A stretch of 64,000 nt of DNA from Psychrobacter sp. 1044 (GCF_904846525.1 NZ_CAJHAZ010000007.1:1-64000), one strand, 5' to 3'. Shown: positions 19,254-29,643, counted from the first letter of the stretch. Program-made: numbers and translations. The notes: a model not told the origin generated them from the letters alone.

Positions 19254-22200
19254 ATGCCAAAACGTATCGACATAAAAAGCATTCTTATCATAGGCGCAGG
19301 TCCTATCGTCATCGGTCAAGCATGTGAGTTTGATTATTCGGGTGCACAGGCCTGTAAAGCACTAAAAGAAGAAGGCTATCGCGTCATCTTGGTCAACTCA
19401 AACCCTGCGACCATCATGACTGACCCTACCATGGCGGACGCGACTTATATTGAGCCAATTACTTGGCAGACCGTTGAGCAAATCATTGCTAAAGAACGCC
19501 CTGATGCGATCTTGCCAACCATGGGTGGTCAGACGGCGCTAAACTGTGCCTTAGAATTAGACAAGCATGGCGTCTTGACCAAGTATAACTGCGAATTGAT
19601 TGGCGCGACCAAAGACTCTATCGAGATGGCGGAAGATCGCAACTTGTTCGATAAAGCAATGAAGCGTATCGGTCTTGAATGTCCACGCGCTGAAACCGCT
19701 GAGACGATGGAAGAAGCTTTTGCAACCCAAGAAAAAATGGGCTATCCCTGTATCATTCGTCCATCATTTACCATGGGCGGCTCAGGCGGCGGTATCGCGT
19801 ATAACCGTGATGAATTTATCGAGATTTGTGAGCGTGGCTTTGATTTATCACCAAACCATCAGCTCCTTATCGATGAATCATTAATCGGTTGGAAAGAGTA
19901 TGAGATGGAAGTGGTTCGTGACAAAAACGACAACTGCATCATCATCTGCGCGATTGAAAACTTTGACCCAATGGGCGTGCACACCGGCGACTCAATCACC
20001 GTTGCGCCAGCACAGACTTTGACCGACAAAGAATACCAAATCATGCGTAATGCTTCATTAGCAGTACTGCGTGAAATCGGCGTTGAAACAGGCGGCTCAA
20101 ACGTTCAGTTCGGTATTAACCCTGATACTGGTCGTATGGTCGTCATCGAGATGAATCCACGTGTGTCACGCTCATCAGCATTGGCGTCAAAAGCCACTGG
20201 TTTCCCGATTGCTAAAATCGCGGCGAAATTAGCCATTGGTTACACGCTAGATGAATTGCAAAATGACATTACAGGTGGCAAAACGCCAGCCAGCTTTGAG
20301 CCTGCGCTTGATTATGTGGTCACAAAAATCCCACGTTTTAACTTTGAAAAATTCCCACAAGCAGATAGTGTTTTATCAACCCAAATGAAATCGGTTGGTG
20401 AAGTCATGGCGATTGGTCGTAACTTTCAAGAGTCGATGCAAAAAGCATTACGTGGTATGGAAACTGGCAATGATGGTTTTGATGAGCAAATTGACTTATC
20501 GAAAGTTAGCATTGAAAAGGCACGTAGCGAAATCACCAATCGCTTAACCATTCCAACGCCTGAACGCATTTATTATATTGCCGATGCTTTCCGTATCGGT
20601 ATGAGCGTCGATGAAGTATTCAACTTAACCAAAATCGATCCATGGTTCTTGGTACAAATCGAAGATATCGTGAAAACTGAAGCTCAAGTCAAAGCGTTAG
20701 GTTTTGGTGGTTTAACTGAGAAGAACTTACGCAGCTTTAAACGTAAAGGTTTATCAGATTTGCGTTTAGCAAAACTCCTTGGTGTCTCACAAAAGCAGCT
20801 ACGTAAAAAGCGTTGGGACTTAAACGTTTATCCCGTGTATAAGCGCGTCGATACCTGCGCAGCAGAATTTGCTACCAGTACCGCTTATATGTACTCAACG
20901 TACGATAGCGAATGTGAAGCCAATCCAACGAATAACAAGAAAATCATGGTTATCGGTGGCGGTCCTAACCGTATCGGTCAAGGTATCGAGTTTGACTATT
21001 GCTGCGTTCATGCAGCACTTGCGATGCGCGAAGACGGCTACGAGACCATCATGGTCAACTGTAACCCTGAAACGGTTTCGACCGATTATGACACCTCTGA
21101 CCGTTTATATTTTGAGCCAATCACGTTAGAGGACGTGTTAGAAATCGTCCGTATCGAAAATCCTGATGGTGTGATTGTACAGTTTGGTGGTCAAACACCA
21201 TTGAAACTTGCTCGCGCTCTTGAAGCTGCTGGCGTAAAAATCATTGGTACTAGCCCAGATGCGATTGACCGCGCAGAAGACCGCGAACGCTTCCAGCATA
21301 TGATTCAGCAATTGAACCTTATCCAACCAACCAATGCTTTAGCGACGAGCTTAGAAGATGGTTTGGTCAAGGCAAAAGACGTTGGCTATCCGTTGGTAGT
21401 ACGCCCATCATATGTACTTGGTGGTCGCGCGATGGAAATTGTCTATAACGAAGACGAGTTAAGACACTATTTGCGTACGGCGGTTCAAGCATCGAACGAA
21501 GCGCCCGTCCTACTAGATCGCTTCTTAGACGATGCGATCGAAGTCGATGTCGACTGCGTTAGCGATGGTACTGACGTCGTGATTGGCGGTATCATGCAGC
21601 ATATCGAACAAGCTGGCGTGCACTCTGGTGACTCCGCGTGTTCATTGCCACCTTACTCATTGTCTGATGAGCTGTGCGATGTGATGCGCGCGCAAACGGT
21701 CGCCATGGCAAAAGAGCTTGGTGTTGTAGGTTTAATGAACGTACAGTTTGCCGTAAAAGGTGAAACGATTTATATCTTAGAAGTGAACCCTCGCGCTGCC
21801 CGTACCGTGCCGTTTGTCTCTAAATGTATTGGTACTTCTTTAGCGCAAATCGCGGCGCGCTGTATGGCTGGCACCTCATTAAAAGACCAAGGCTTTACCA
21901 CTGAAATCGTTCCGGCATTTTTTGCGGTCAAAGAAGCGGTATTCCCGTTTGCGAAGTTCCCTGGCGTTGATCCAATCTTGAGCCCTGAGATGAAATCAAC
22001 CGGTGAAGTGATGGGCGTCGGTAAAACCTTTGGCGAAGCATTTTATAAAGCCATTATCGGTAGTAATGAGCGTCTGCCAGGTCTACCGACCGAAGGCGAA
22101 ACCAAAACTGTCTTTATCTCAGTACGTGATAGTGACAAAGCACAAATCGCCCCTATCGCTCGCCAGCTTGTTGACTTTGGTTTTAACATTGTATCAACCA

Positions 22201-22508
22201 CTGGTACGCAAAAAATATTGAGCGACGCCGGTATTGAGTGCAAGCAAATCAATAAAGTTACCGAAGGTCGCCCGCACATCGTCGATGCCTTGAAAAATGG
22301 TAAAATCGACCTTATTATCAATACCACTGAAGGCAAACAAGCACAAGAGGATTCATTCTCTATCCGCCGTAGCGCCCTGCAAGGTAAAGTGTTTTATGTG
22401 ACGACTTTAGGGGCGGCAGACGCGGTTTGTAAATCTTATGCCATTGACCTACCGTTTGAGGTCTATAAGCTACAAGATTTGCACGAACAAGCAAAGACTA
22501 TTGCTTAG
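19254..22508 (+). CDS. carB: Carbamoyl-phosphate synthase large subunit
   Basis: This 1084-residue protein is full length. Two homologous halves each hold a pre-ATP-grasp and ATP-grasp domain: the first (about 1-400) opens with [22 protein letters not shown] and makes carboxyphosphate; the second (about 560-940) opens with [19 protein letters not shown] and phosphorylates carbamate. The oligomerisation domain lies between them, and the C-terminal MGS-like regulatory domain (about 950-1080) contains [10 protein letters not shown]. The start has AAGG 9 bases upstream. It is expected to be co-transcribed with carA; a terminator follows after 170 bases. Confidence 0.98.
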   Translation: MPKRIDIKSILIIGAGPIVIGQACEFDYSGAQACKALKEEGYRVILVNSNPATIMTDPTMADATYIEPITWQTVEQIIAKERPDAILPTMGGQTALNCALELDKHGVLTKYNCELIGATKDSIEMAEDRNLFDKAMKRIGLECPRAETAETMEEAFATQEKMGYPCIIRPSFTMGGSGGGIAYNRDEFIEICERGFDLSPNHQLLIDESLIGWKEYEMEVVRDKNDNCIIICAIENFDPMGVHTGDSITVAPAQTLTDKEYQIMRNASLAVLREIGVETGGSNVQFGINPDTGRMVVIEMNPRVSRSSALASKATGFPIAKIAAKLAIGYTLDELQNDITGGKTPASFEPALDYVVTKIPRFNFEKFPQADSVLSTQMKSVGEVMAIGRNFQESMQKALRGMETGNDGFDEQIDLSKVSIEKARSEITNRLTIPTPERIYYIADAFRIGMSVDEVFNLTKIDPWFLVQIEDIVKTEAQVKALGFGGLTEKNLRSFKRKGLSDLRLAKLLGVSQKQLRKKRWDLNVYPVYKRVDTCAAEFATSTAYMYSTYDSECEANPTNNKKIMVIGGGPNRIGQGIEFDYCCVHAALAMREDGYETIMVNCNPETVSTDYDTSDRLYFEPITLEDVLEIVRIENPDGVIVQFGGQTPLKLARALEAAGVKIIGTSPDAIDRAEDRERFQHMIQQLNLIQPTNALATSLEDGLVKAKDVGYPLVVRPSYVLGGRAMEIVYNEDELRHYLRTAVQASNEAPVLLDRFLDDAIEVDVDCVSDGTDVVIGGIMQHIEQAGVHSGDSACSLPPYSLSDELCDVMRAQTVAMAKELGVVGLMNVQFAVKGETIYILEVNPRAARTVPFVSKCIGTSLAQIAARCMAGTSLKDQGFTTEIVPAFFAVKEAVFPFAKFPGVDPILSPEMKSTGEVMGVGKTFGEAFYKAIIGSNERLPGLPTEGETKTVFISVRDSDKAQIAPIARQLVDFGFNIVSTTGTQKILSDAGIECKQINKVTEGRPHIVDALKNGKIDLIINTTEGKQAQEDSFSIRRSALQGKVFYVTTLGAADAVCKSYAIDLPFEVYKLQDLHEQAKTIA

Positions 22509-22677
22509 CTCTATTGACTTAGCAGCATAATTTCAGTAGATTAAGCATAACGGCAACGCTCGTTTAACAGCGGATGCAAAACTTGTTATCGATTTTTATA
22601 TAACAGTAGTGCTTTAAAAAACGTACGGCTTAAAAAAGCAGTACTTCAAAAAAATAAAGTTTTAAAAAGATAGACCT

Positions 22678-22715
22678 AAAAAGCATAGTGGCTAAACTGC
22701 GACTATGCTTTTTAT
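22678..22715 (+). terminator. Terminator of carB
   Basis: The stem AAAAAGCATAGT/ACTATGCTTTTT (from 22678, closing at 22702-22713) has a 12-base loop and ends in a T-rich run. It lies 170 bases after the carB stop. Confidence 0.75.
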
Positions 22716-22839
22716 TACGTAAGGTTAAAGTGCCTTGTTTGTCAGTGTATCCATGCTCACAGATAAGCGCGTGTTTAGTTGTTACGCAGTCTAAACCTCA
22801 TTCTTTTTATATCTTCACATATTCATTGCAATAACACTG

Positions 22840-22877
22840 ACACCATCTCACTATTCACTAAGAGTAGGAGATGGTGT
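22840..22877 (+). promoter_or_regulatory. Hairpin in the greA leader
   Basis: ACACCATCTC (22840-22849) pairs perfectly with GAGATGGTGT (22868-22877) across an 18-base loop, ending 25 bases before the greA start. There is no T run, so it is not a plain terminator. It could affect mRNA stability or attenuation. Confidence 0.5.
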
Positions 22878-22902
22878 GGTGTTATTGGTTTAAGGAAAAA
22901 AC

Positions 22903-23379
22903 ATGCAACGTTATCCCATGACTCCGCAAGGACATGCGGCTCTAGAAGCCGAATTAAAACAGTTAAAAAGTATCGACCGTCCACGCATCACTGCTTCTAT
23001 CGCTGAAGCTCGTGAACATGGCGATTTAAAAGAAAATGCTGAATATCATGCAGCTCGCGAACAGCAAGGTTTTTGTGAAGCGCGTATCCGTGATATCGAA
23101 GCCAAACTTGGCGGCGCGCAAGTGATTGATCCTGCAACATTACCAAAAGATGGTCGTGTGATATTCGGCGTGAGCGTCGTTATCGAAAACATGGACACCG
23201 GAGAAGAAAAACAATACAAAATCGTTGGTGATGACGAAGCAGACTTTAAAGCGGGTAAAATCTCAGTCAATTCACCGATCGCACGTGGTTTGATTGGTAA
23301 GTCTGAAGGCGATGAAGCGCGTATTGAAACGCCAAAAGGCGTGGTCGAATACGAAATCATGAAAGTGATTTACGATTAA
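22903..23379 (+). CDS. greA: Transcription elongation factor GreA
   Basis: This 158-residue protein is the standard GreA length. The N-terminal antiparallel coiled coil (about 1-75) carries the acidic tip [16 protein letters not shown], whose Asp and Glu position Mg2+ in the RNA polymerase secondary channel to cleave backtracked RNA. The C-terminal FKBP-like domain follows (about 85-158). The start has AAGGAAA 6-8 bases upstream. carAB then greA is a gene order also found in related gammaproteobacteria. Confidence 0.97.
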   Translation: MQRYPMTPQGHAALEAELKQLKSIDRPRITASIAEAREHGDLKENAEYHAAREQQGFCEARIRDIEAKLGGAQVIDPATLPKDGRVIFGVSVVIENMDTGEEKQYKIVGDDEADFKAGKISVNSPIARGLIGKSEGDEARIETPKGVVEYEIMKVIYD

Positions 23380-23891
23380 TTTTCCCGATTTGAGAAATAT
23401 CTGAATAGAAAGCCTTTGATAGCAATTCTTTGATAAATAAAAAGCTTTTGATGACAGCAGTATTTTAACGTGAATCAGCTGGCAATTCGCCTAGCAAATG
23501 AGCGTAGAAAGCAGTACACAACCTCATTATGAATAGAGCAGAACTTACACAACGCTGCTTTTTTAGTCTGTTTGTTTTAGCGCATAATTGCTCGAGTATA
23601 GATGCTGAGCCTTGTGCCTATTACAACTGTCTTATTCTAAGCATTAGACATAAGTGCTTAGCAACTGACTAAAATAATGATGGAGAGATAGCGAACGTTG
23701 GCTATCATTAGTATCTTTACCCTCGTTATTTGACATGGTTTACATGCTCATTTGACGGGGGTTTTTCTTTTCTAGGTGTTGTTTTCTAGGTGTTGTTTTC
23801 TAGGTGTTGTTTTCTAAGCGTTATTTTTTACGCTTTGCTTTCTGCTACTACATTAGCGGCTTTATTTACTGTTATTTTAAAGGAATCTATT
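23380..23891. other. Intergenic region with tandem repeats upstream of a secreted protein gene
   Basis: This 512-base noncoding stretch follows greA. It holds a 14-base tandem repeat (23771-23826) and, near 23729-23755, two TTGAC motifs that could be -35 elements, though no convincing -10 follows. No terminator for greA is clear. I see no gene. Confidence 0.5.
23771..23826. repeat. 14-base tandem repeat, about four copies
   Basis: Three exact copies of TCTAGGTGTTGTTT (23771, 23785, 23799) are followed by a diverged fourth copy (TCTAAGCGTTATTT at 23813). The array ends about 65 bases upstream of the start codon of the secreted protein. Copy number could vary by slippage and would change leader length, not reading frame. 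Confidence 0.9.
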
Positions 23892-24860
23892 ATGACCATA
23901 CACATCGATATGCCAGCGTTACTGACTATAAATAAGAAGGTGTTTACCCAGCACAGCCTCGTCAAAAAAAGTGTGATAAGCACTGCTATTCCAACAATCT
24001 TAGCAGGCGCTTTATTGACGGTATCTACCGCACATGCTGCGCCTGAGATCGCCATCACTTCGTCTGCTGGTAGTAGCACTACCGTCGTTGAGCAGTATTC
24101 TGACGGTAAAACCGCGACCATTACAGCGACACCACACGGCATCACTATGCAAGACGGCATGCCTTATGCGGTGACTCAAGTAACTAACGTTCCTCGCTAT
24201 ACGGTTCGCCAAGTAGCCAGTAATGGTGCGAGCAGTACGGTCGTCACCCAAGGCAGCACCACGGTTACGAGCGTACCTGTGACTAACCAGATGACCAATC
24301 AAACAAGCAACGTTGATGTCATAGCCGTGCCGACGACTAGCGTGACACAAGTATTGCCTGTGACGACGGCTACCCAATTGCCAGTCATCAATACGCCAAC
24401 GACAACCATAGTGACGAACCAACCTGCAACGACGCAAATAGTATCTACGTCTTTAGATGCTCTGCAACTGACCCCGACCTTTAGTACGCCTGATGTGGTG
24501 AATGCACAAACCAAAGTGATGAAAATATTAAAAAACAAAGATGGTCGCGAAGTGGCTGTCCCTGCGAACCATATCGCACCTGGCGACATCATCGAATACC
24601 ACACCACTTATACCAATACCACGGCACAACCCGTCACTGACATCAATGCCATGGTGTCACTACCAAATGGCGTGCAATTGGTATCATTGAATAGCCCACT
24701 ACCCACGCTTGCGACAACAGGTGGCGACAGTTATCAGACTATCCAACAAGTTGGCAACACTGTAGTCATCACAGAAAATTACTCTGGACTCAAATGGAAC
24801 TTGGTAGATCTTCCTGCTAACGCACCGCAAACGGTTGTTATACGTGCGAAGGTTCAGTAA
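23892..24860 (+). CDS. Exported Thr/Val-rich protein with a DUF11-like C-terminal domain
   Basis: From the ATG at 23892, which has AAAGGA 7-8 bases upstream, this is a 322-residue protein. The frame opens earlier (23790), but inside the tandem repeat. A signal peptide precedes a cleavage site near AHAA (about residues 43-50). A low-complexity middle (about 60-190) is rich in Thr, Val, Gln and Asn with many TTVVT-like runs. The C-terminal part (about 205-322) has the layout of DUF11-type repeats: KVMKILKNKDGREV, GDIIEYHTTYTNTTAQPVTDINAMVSLPNG. Such domains occur in surface and periplasmic proteins of bacteria. The function is unknown. Confidence 0.75.
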   Translation: MTIHIDMPALLTINKKVFTQHSLVKKSVISTAIPTILAGALLTVSTAHAAPEIAITSSAGSSTTVVEQYSDGKTATITATPHGITMQDGMPYAVTQVTNVPRYTVRQVASNGASSTVVTQGSTTVTSVPVTNQMTNQTSNVDVIAVPTTSVTQVLPVTTATQLPVINTPTTTIVTNQPATTQIVSTSLDALQLTPTFSTPDVVNAQTKVMKILKNKDGREVAVPANHIAPGDIIEYHTTYTNTTAQPVTDINAMVSLPNGVQLVSLNSPLPTLATTGGDSYQTIQQVGNTVVITENYSGLKWNLVDLPANAPQTVVIRAKVQ

Positions 24861-24921
24861 AAATTAAATTTGAAAGTTTAGATTTGAAAAGTATTGTTAT
24901 TTAATTAATCTTAAAATTAAT

Positions 24922-24965
24922 AAAAGGTCTTGCCGGCTAATTTCCTAGTCAGCAAGACCTTTTTT
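24922..24965 (+). terminator. Terminator of the DUF11-like gene
   Basis: A long stem (GGTCTTGC/GCAAGACC, extended inward by CGGCTA/TAGTCA with one mismatch) spans 24922-24960 with A and T tails. It lies 60 bases after the stop. Confidence 0.88.
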
Positions 24966-25045
24966 ATGCCTGTACTTTATTTCTTAACAACCAACCTTTT
25001 GCTATAGTGCTATTAACTTAAAACAAATATCTGGTCATTATTCGC

Positions 25046-25660
25046 ATGTATAAATTTACTGCTCTCTATTCATTGATTTTTATCATTTATAGCTGTATTT
25101 TGAGTTCTATATCTTGGGCTGAAGCTGCCGAACCAAAATTTGATGCTAGCTTTTATATGTCGAAAATTTGTACTGTATATATGAGTAAAGACGGTCATGA
25201 ATATTGCGATGATGGTTATATCCTTAAAAGCGAAACCTTAAATAATGGCGAAGTAATAGAAACCGTGCTTATGGATGACATGGGTGGCTACGGCTGGAAC
25301 CATACTTCGCTCAAAAGAATCGATAAAGATACTTATCATGTCTATATCGGCTGTGGTAGTCCGTGCGGCACTAATATACTATTTGGTCGTGGGGATAAAA
25401 AACAAAATTTTGACCTATACTTTGACTTTGATACAAAAAGTCAGTGTAGTGTTGAGTATAACAATGACCAAAAACTCTGGGTTGCCCGTCATTTTTTCTC
25501 CGATAAAGAGGTAGCTTTACCTTCAACTCATGGCAATAGTGAATCTGCGATTTATCCCAAGTACGATGCTGAGTTCGATAAAAAAGGACGTCTGATTATC
25601 AAAAACCACTTCTCAGAGGAAGTGGTTCAAACATTACCTAATCCCTGCTCCTTTAATTAA
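25046..25660 (+). CDS. Exported Cys-containing protein of unknown function
   Basis: This is a 204-residue protein I do not recognise. Residues 1-27 are a signal peptide (hydrophobic core LIFIIYSCILSSISWAEAA, likely cleaved after AEA). The mature part has seven Cys, including a CGSPCG cluster (about 113-118), suggesting disulfides in the periplasm. Aromatic and Asp-rich stretches (HVYIGCG, DLYFDFDTK) suggest a beta-sheet fold. The gene is A+T-rich compared with its neighbours and has no clear operon partners or ribosome site. It may be a recently gained or lineage-specific gene. Confidence 0.6.
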   Translation: MYKFTALYSLIFIIYSCILSSISWAEAAEPKFDASFYMSKICTVYMSKDGHEYCDDGYILKSETLNNGEVIETVLMDDMGGYGWNHTSLKRIDKDTYHVYIGCGSPCGTNILFGRGDKKQNFDLYFDFDTKSQCSVEYNNDQKLWVARHFFSDKEVALPSTHGNSESAIYPKYDAEFDKKGRLIIKNHFSEEVVQTLPNPCSFN

Positions 25661-25761
25661 AAATCTCATAAATAGCACGACAACAGTTGTCGTATAAAAT
25701 TACTATTTCACTCATAAATACAATGACTTAAGGCTAAATTTGTTAAAATAGTTATTCATTA

Positions 25762-27051
25762 ATGTATTGGTCAGTACCGCTTATGGCAACCATCAATTAC
25801 GAACGACTACAAGGCAAGCTCAATATTTTAGCGGACGCTGCTAAGTATGATGTTTCTTGCTCCTCCTCCGCTGGTACGCGCAAAAACCAAGGTGGTAGTC
25901 TTGGCGATGCCTCCGCTACTGGTATTTGCCACAGCTATACCGAAGATGGTCGCTGCGTCAGCTTGTTAAAAATCCTCTTAACCAATCACTGTATATACGA
26001 TTGCGCTTATTGCACCTCACGCAAAAGCAATGACACGCCGCGCGCTGCTTTTAGCGTCGAGGAAGTGGTTGATTTAACCATGCAGTTTTATCGCCGTAAC
26101 TATATCGAAGGGCTGTTTCTTAGCTCAGGTATTTTTAAAAGTGGCGATTATACGATGGAGCGACTGGTTGAGGTCGCTAAGATATTGCGGACACGTGAAC
26201 GCTTTAATGGCTATATCCATTTAAAGACCATTCCGGGTGCATCAAAAGAGTTGCTGTTAGAAGCGGGATTATACGCCGATCGTCTCAGCGTTAATATTGA
26301 GATTCCGACCAAATCAGGTCTAGCACTGCTCGCCCCAGAAAAATCACATGATGAATTAAAAGCACCGATGGAAACGGTTAAAACTGAAATTATTACGATC
26401 AAAGAGAGCCGTAAAATCCATAAAAAAGCACCGAAATTTGTGCCAGCAGGTCAAACCAGTCAAATGATTGTTGGCGCGAGTAACGAGACTGACTTGCAAG
26501 TAATTCAGTTATCGAGTCATTTTTATAAACAGTACGATCTTAAGCGCGTTTACTACTCTGGCTATGTACCGATGTTGTCCGACAGCCGCTTACCAGCTAT
26601 TGGAACGCCCGTGCCAATGATACGTGAAAATCGCCTTTATCAAGCGGACTGGCTGATGCGTTTTTATGGTTTTGGTGCCCATGAAATCGTTGAACCAGAC
26701 TCGCCATTTTTGGATTTGGACTGCGACCCAAAGCTTGCTTGGGCAATCCGCCACCGTGAGCATTTTCCGGTTAATATTCAAACCGCCACTTATAAGATGA
26801 TTGTGCGTATCCCGGGCATTGGTACTAAGACGGCTAAAAAGATAGTAAAGGCGCGCAAGTTTAATCAGTTGACGCTTTATCATCTCAAAAAAATGGGCGC
26901 GGCGGTCAATCGCGCCAAATACTTTATCGCAACTACCGGAAAAAACGAACATTTAGCGCATTTAACGCGTGATAACTTCCGACAATATGTATTGGCACAG
27001 ACGCAGACCAAGTATAAAGACCAGCGTAATGGGCAAATGGCTTTGTTTTAA
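25762..27051 (+). CDS. Putative DNA modification/repair radical SAM protein
   Basis: This 429-residue radical S-adenosylmethionine protein has the cluster motif CIYDCAYC (Cys77, Cys81, Cys84), extra conserved Cys upstream (GICHSYTEDGRC) and a C-terminal helix-hairpin-helix (VRIPGIGTKTAKKIVKAR, about 350-367) for nonspecific DNA binding. The combination matches the family annotated as putative DNA modification/repair radical SAM (TIGR03916). That family always travels with a DUF4130 partner, present here 57 bases downstream. The reaction is not established. A second ATG at 25783 is an equally possible start. Its own promoter lies in the preceding 100 bases. Confidence 0.88.
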   Translation: MYWSVPLMATINYERLQGKLNILADAAKYDVSCSSSAGTRKNQGGSLGDASATGICHSYTEDGRCVSLLKILLTNHCIYDCAYCTSRKSNDTPRAAFSVEEVVDLTMQFYRRNYIEGLFLSSGIFKSGDYTMERLVEVAKILRTRERFNGYIHLKTIPGASKELLLEAGLYADRLSVNIEIPTKSGLALLAPEKSHDELKAPMETVKTEIITIKESRKIHKKAPKFVPAGQTSQMIVGASNETDLQVIQLSSHFYKQYDLKRVYYSGYVPMLSDSRLPAIGTPVPMIRENRLYQADWLMRFYGFGAHEIVEPDSPFLDLDCDPKLAWAIRHREHFPVNIQTATYKMIVRIPGIGTKTAKKIVKARKFNQLTLYHLKKMGAAVNRAKYFIATTGKNEHLAHLTRDNFRQYVLAQTQTKYKDQRNGQMALF

Positions 27052-27108
27052 ATAGCACTGTTGTAATTAGCATTGTTTCAGTGATTACTATTATAAATAG
27101 GAGTGTAG

Positions 27109-27981
27109 ATGTCACAACTGCTGCAAAGCCACGACTATACTGTCGGTCACTTAACACCCAGCATCGTGCTTTACGAACCAAGTTTTGAGGGTTGGCTGAG
27201 TGCGGTATTTTATGTCTATGCCAATAAATTGCAAAACGATGATTCTCTACAGTTAATCGCTCAAGACTGCTATGTACCTTCATTAATCGCACAAGCGACT
27301 AGCGTTACTACCGATGAAGACAATGCCGAACGCGTACTGATAAAGCTGAATAAGCTCTTAGGTCGCTCGGGTATGCGCAATATTCTCTGGGGATTTTTAT
27401 CCGAAAAAGACAATATCGGTACGACTCTATTTCAAGTGGTCAAATATGCCATCGATTATCCTAGCCGCCATATTATGGAAGACTTGGGTAACCTCAATGT
27501 CTTAGAGCTGGTGCAAACTGTCAAATCGGTCGGTCGTGAGAAACATCGTATGGAAGCCTTTGTACGTTTTGAGCATACCACTGACGATATCTATTTTGCG
27601 CGAGTGGAGCCTGATTTTAATGTATTGCCTCTGATTGGCGAGCATTTTCGGCAGCGCTACCAAGACCAACACTGGGCGATTTATGATTTATCCCGTGGCT
27701 ATGGCATTTATTATGATAAAAGCAAAAGTACGCCTAAATGCCCCGCTGCCCTACAAACCATCACTAATCTAGATAATGCCGTGCTGCGCAATCCTGCCAG
27801 TATTCATAGCGAGGATGAGCAGCGCTATCAAAAATTTTGGCAAGGTTACTTTACCAACGTCAACATCAAAGAGCGTAAAAACCCCCGTTTGCATAAGCAA
27901 TACTTGCCGCAGCGCTATTGGAAATACTTAAGCGAAAAGCAAGTACTGCCCAATGCTGAGCATTTACAGAAACGTCGCTAA
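27109..27981 (+). CDS. DUF4130 / TIGR03915-type putative DNA repair protein
   Basis: This 290-residue protein has the DUF4130 layout (about 85-250), including the GYGIYYDKSKS stretch and the central helix DFNVLPLIGEHFRQRYQDQHWAIYD. Family members sit beside the radical SAM protein encoded just upstream, and in some bacteria are fused to uracil-DNA-glycosylase-like domains, hence the presumed role in DNA repair. The biochemical activity is unknown. It forms a two-gene operon with the upstream gene. The start is the ATG at 27109, with AGGAG about 5-9 bases upstream. Confidence 0.85.
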   Translation: MSQLLQSHDYTVGHLTPSIVLYEPSFEGWLSAVFYVYANKLQNDDSLQLIAQDCYVPSLIAQATSVTTDEDNAERVLIKLNKLLGRSGMRNILWGFLSEKDNIGTTLFQVVKYAIDYPSRHIMEDLGNLNVLELVQTVKSVGREKHRMEAFVRFEHTTDDIYFARVEPDFNVLPLIGEHFRQRYQDQHWAIYDLSRGYGIYYDKSKSTPKCPAALQTITNLDNAVLRNPASIHSEDEQRYQKFWQGYFTNVNIKERKNPRLHKQYLPQRYWKYLSEKQVLPNAEHLQKRR

Positions 27982-28130
27982 TGACTTTTATCCTTCGATT
28001 CAAGCCTTTATGCGTATCTCCCTTAGAAACTCGACCATATAACCTTATCTTTTTATCTTGATGGTTGAGTTTTGGCGGCTTTTAACTGACAATAGCCACT
28101 TGTTATTATCAACTGGTCACCAATGCCATT

Positions 28131-29480
28131 ATGAAAGTTATGCGCTTATTATCGTCTTTAAAGCATGATGAATCCGAGCGCGGTATTTTTCATCTTGGGC
28201 GCGCATTGGTCAAAAATGGCCATACCTCCATCATCGTCTCTAGCGCCGACGAAGATAATGATCTGGTCAAACGCCTCAAGCGTGATGGCAATAACTATCA
28301 TCAGCTATATATGAATAAAAAGTCTTGGCTATCGTTACTACAAGTCACGGCGCTGCGGCGTTTGATTGAAGAGTACGATCCTGACGTGATCCATGTGCAC
28401 TCACGCACACCTGCATGGATACTGCATTTGGCATTGCGCCGCGCCCGCGTCAAGCGGATACCAAAGCTAGTGTCAACCATGTATGGTTTTTATCCGATCA
28501 ATAAGTACTCTCAAGCCTTACTCGATGTCGATACCATCATTACCGTCTCCGATAGTGTGACCAATTATCTAAAAAAAGGCCTGCGCCGAGAAGATGCAGA
28601 CCCTAAAGTCATCAAACGCATCTACCGTGGTATCGATACGCGCCGCTATCCTTATCGTCATAATCCATCTGTTTATTGGTTACGGCATACTTTTGCTGAA
28701 TATCCTGAGCTTGAGCATAAAAAATGGCTGGTATTTCCAACCATTATTGGCAACGAATATGGTCAGGAATGGCTGATTGATATTTTGGGCAACTTGCAAG
28801 AGCAGTTCCCTAACATCCACGTCATTATCATGGATGATGATTATAGAGATGGTGATGTCGCGCACGAAGATTTCCGCCAACGCACCAATACATTAGGGTT
28901 GGCTGATCGAATTACTTATGTAGGTAGCAAACGTAATGACATGCGTGAATGGCTCTCAGCCGCCAATATCGTCATGGCGCTTGCTAATGAGCCTGAATCA
29001 ATCGGCATCAACGCCTTACAAGCGATTCATTTAGGTACGCCCGTTATTGGTTGGGATCAGGCCGCATTTAGTGAGATTTTACAACCGCTATATCCTCAAG
29101 GGCTGGTCAAAAAATACAATGCCAATGCGCTATGTAAAGCCGTGAGAAATCAATTAGAAAGCATCACACGGCCTGAAATGACCAATAAATTCACCATGCG
29201 TGAGATGATTGAAGAAACCCTTGCTGTCTATCAAGGTTTATACGACGACTCGCTCGCAGAGGAACAAGCTGCAAGCGATGCCGCTGCTGTTAAAAGAATT
29301 AACAAGACGCTAAAAAAATCCTCTAAACCCACTAGTAAGAAGCCTGAGTCTGCTTATGTCGCGCTTGCACCAGCCGATAAACAAACCAAAGTAAAGCTTA
29401 TCAAAGAAAAACCTAAAGCGATGAACCCATCAAATCCGCTTACTGACTCAGAAACGCTTCAAAATCATAAAGACCCGTAA
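28131..29480 (+). CDS. Glycosyltransferase family 4-like protein
   Basis: This 449-residue GT-B-fold glycosyltransferase has the N-terminal acceptor domain (about 1-185) with ERGIFHLGRALVKNGH and DVIHVHSRTPAW, and the C-terminal donor domain (about 190-370) with EPESIGINALQAIHLGTPV, which corresponds to the EX7E region of family 4 but has Gln for the second Glu. The last 70 residues are Lys/Ala/Ser-rich and not part of the fold. It probably adds a sugar to lipopolysaccharide or another envelope glycan. No other glycan genes are nearby. No strong ribosome site is seen, and ATG 28140 is an alternative start. Confidence 0.85.
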   Translation: MKVMRLLSSLKHDESERGIFHLGRALVKNGHTSIIVSSADEDNDLVKRLKRDGNNYHQLYMNKKSWLSLLQVTALRRLIEEYDPDVIHVHSRTPAWILHLALRRARVKRIPKLVSTMYGFYPINKYSQALLDVDTIITVSDSVTNYLKKGLRREDADPKVIKRIYRGIDTRRYPYRHNPSVYWLRHTFAEYPELEHKKWLVFPTIIGNEYGQEWLIDILGNLQEQFPNIHVIIMDDDYRDGDVAHEDFRQRTNTLGLADRITYVGSKRNDMREWLSAANIVMALANEPESIGINALQAIHLGTPVIGWDQAAFSEILQPLYPQGLVKKYNANALCKAVRNQLESITRPEMTNKFTMREMIEETLAVYQGLYDDSLAEEQAASDAAAVKRINKTLKKSSKPTSKKPESAYVALAPADKQTKVKLIKEKPKAMNPSNPLTDSETLQNHKDP

Positions 29481-29554
29481 GCCTACCACTTTATTACTTA
29501 GGCTAATATCTAACAGCTTGCTGGGGCATGTTTTCACAATGAATTATTTCATAC

Positions 29555-29587
29555 AAAAAAACGCGGCTTCTATTTTTAGAAGCCGCG
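29555..29587 (-). terminator. Terminator of the puuD-regulator operon
   Basis: A perfect 11-bp stem CGCGGCTTCTA/TAGAAGCCGCG (29562-29572 with 29577-29587) is followed on the minus strand by seven T, 57 bases after the stop of the XRE-cupin regulator. It also insulates it from the converging glycosyltransferase gene. Confidence 0.9.
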
Positions 29588-29643
29588 CGGGAAATCACTA
29601 TGGCTATTTAAACATCAACTTAAATGGCTATTAAAATGCTCAC

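Larger units (their letters stand above)
22509..22902. other. Intergenic region between carB and greA
   Basis: This 394-base stretch holds the carB terminator (22678-22715) and, just before greA, a 10-bp stem hairpin in the leader (22840-22877). I see no gene; a frame at 22779 lacks a ribosome site and resembles nothing I know. Confidence 0.6.

Noticed and set aside
23790..23891. Longer start for the DUF11-like protein
   Set aside because: The extension begins inside the 14-base tandem repeat; the ATG at 23892 has AAAGGA at the right spacing and leads into a normal signal peptide.
24012..24437. 141-codon minus-strand frame opposite the Thr-rich protein
   Set aside because: It is a shadow of the skewed codon usage of the Thr/Val-rich gene, without ribosome site or family resemblance.
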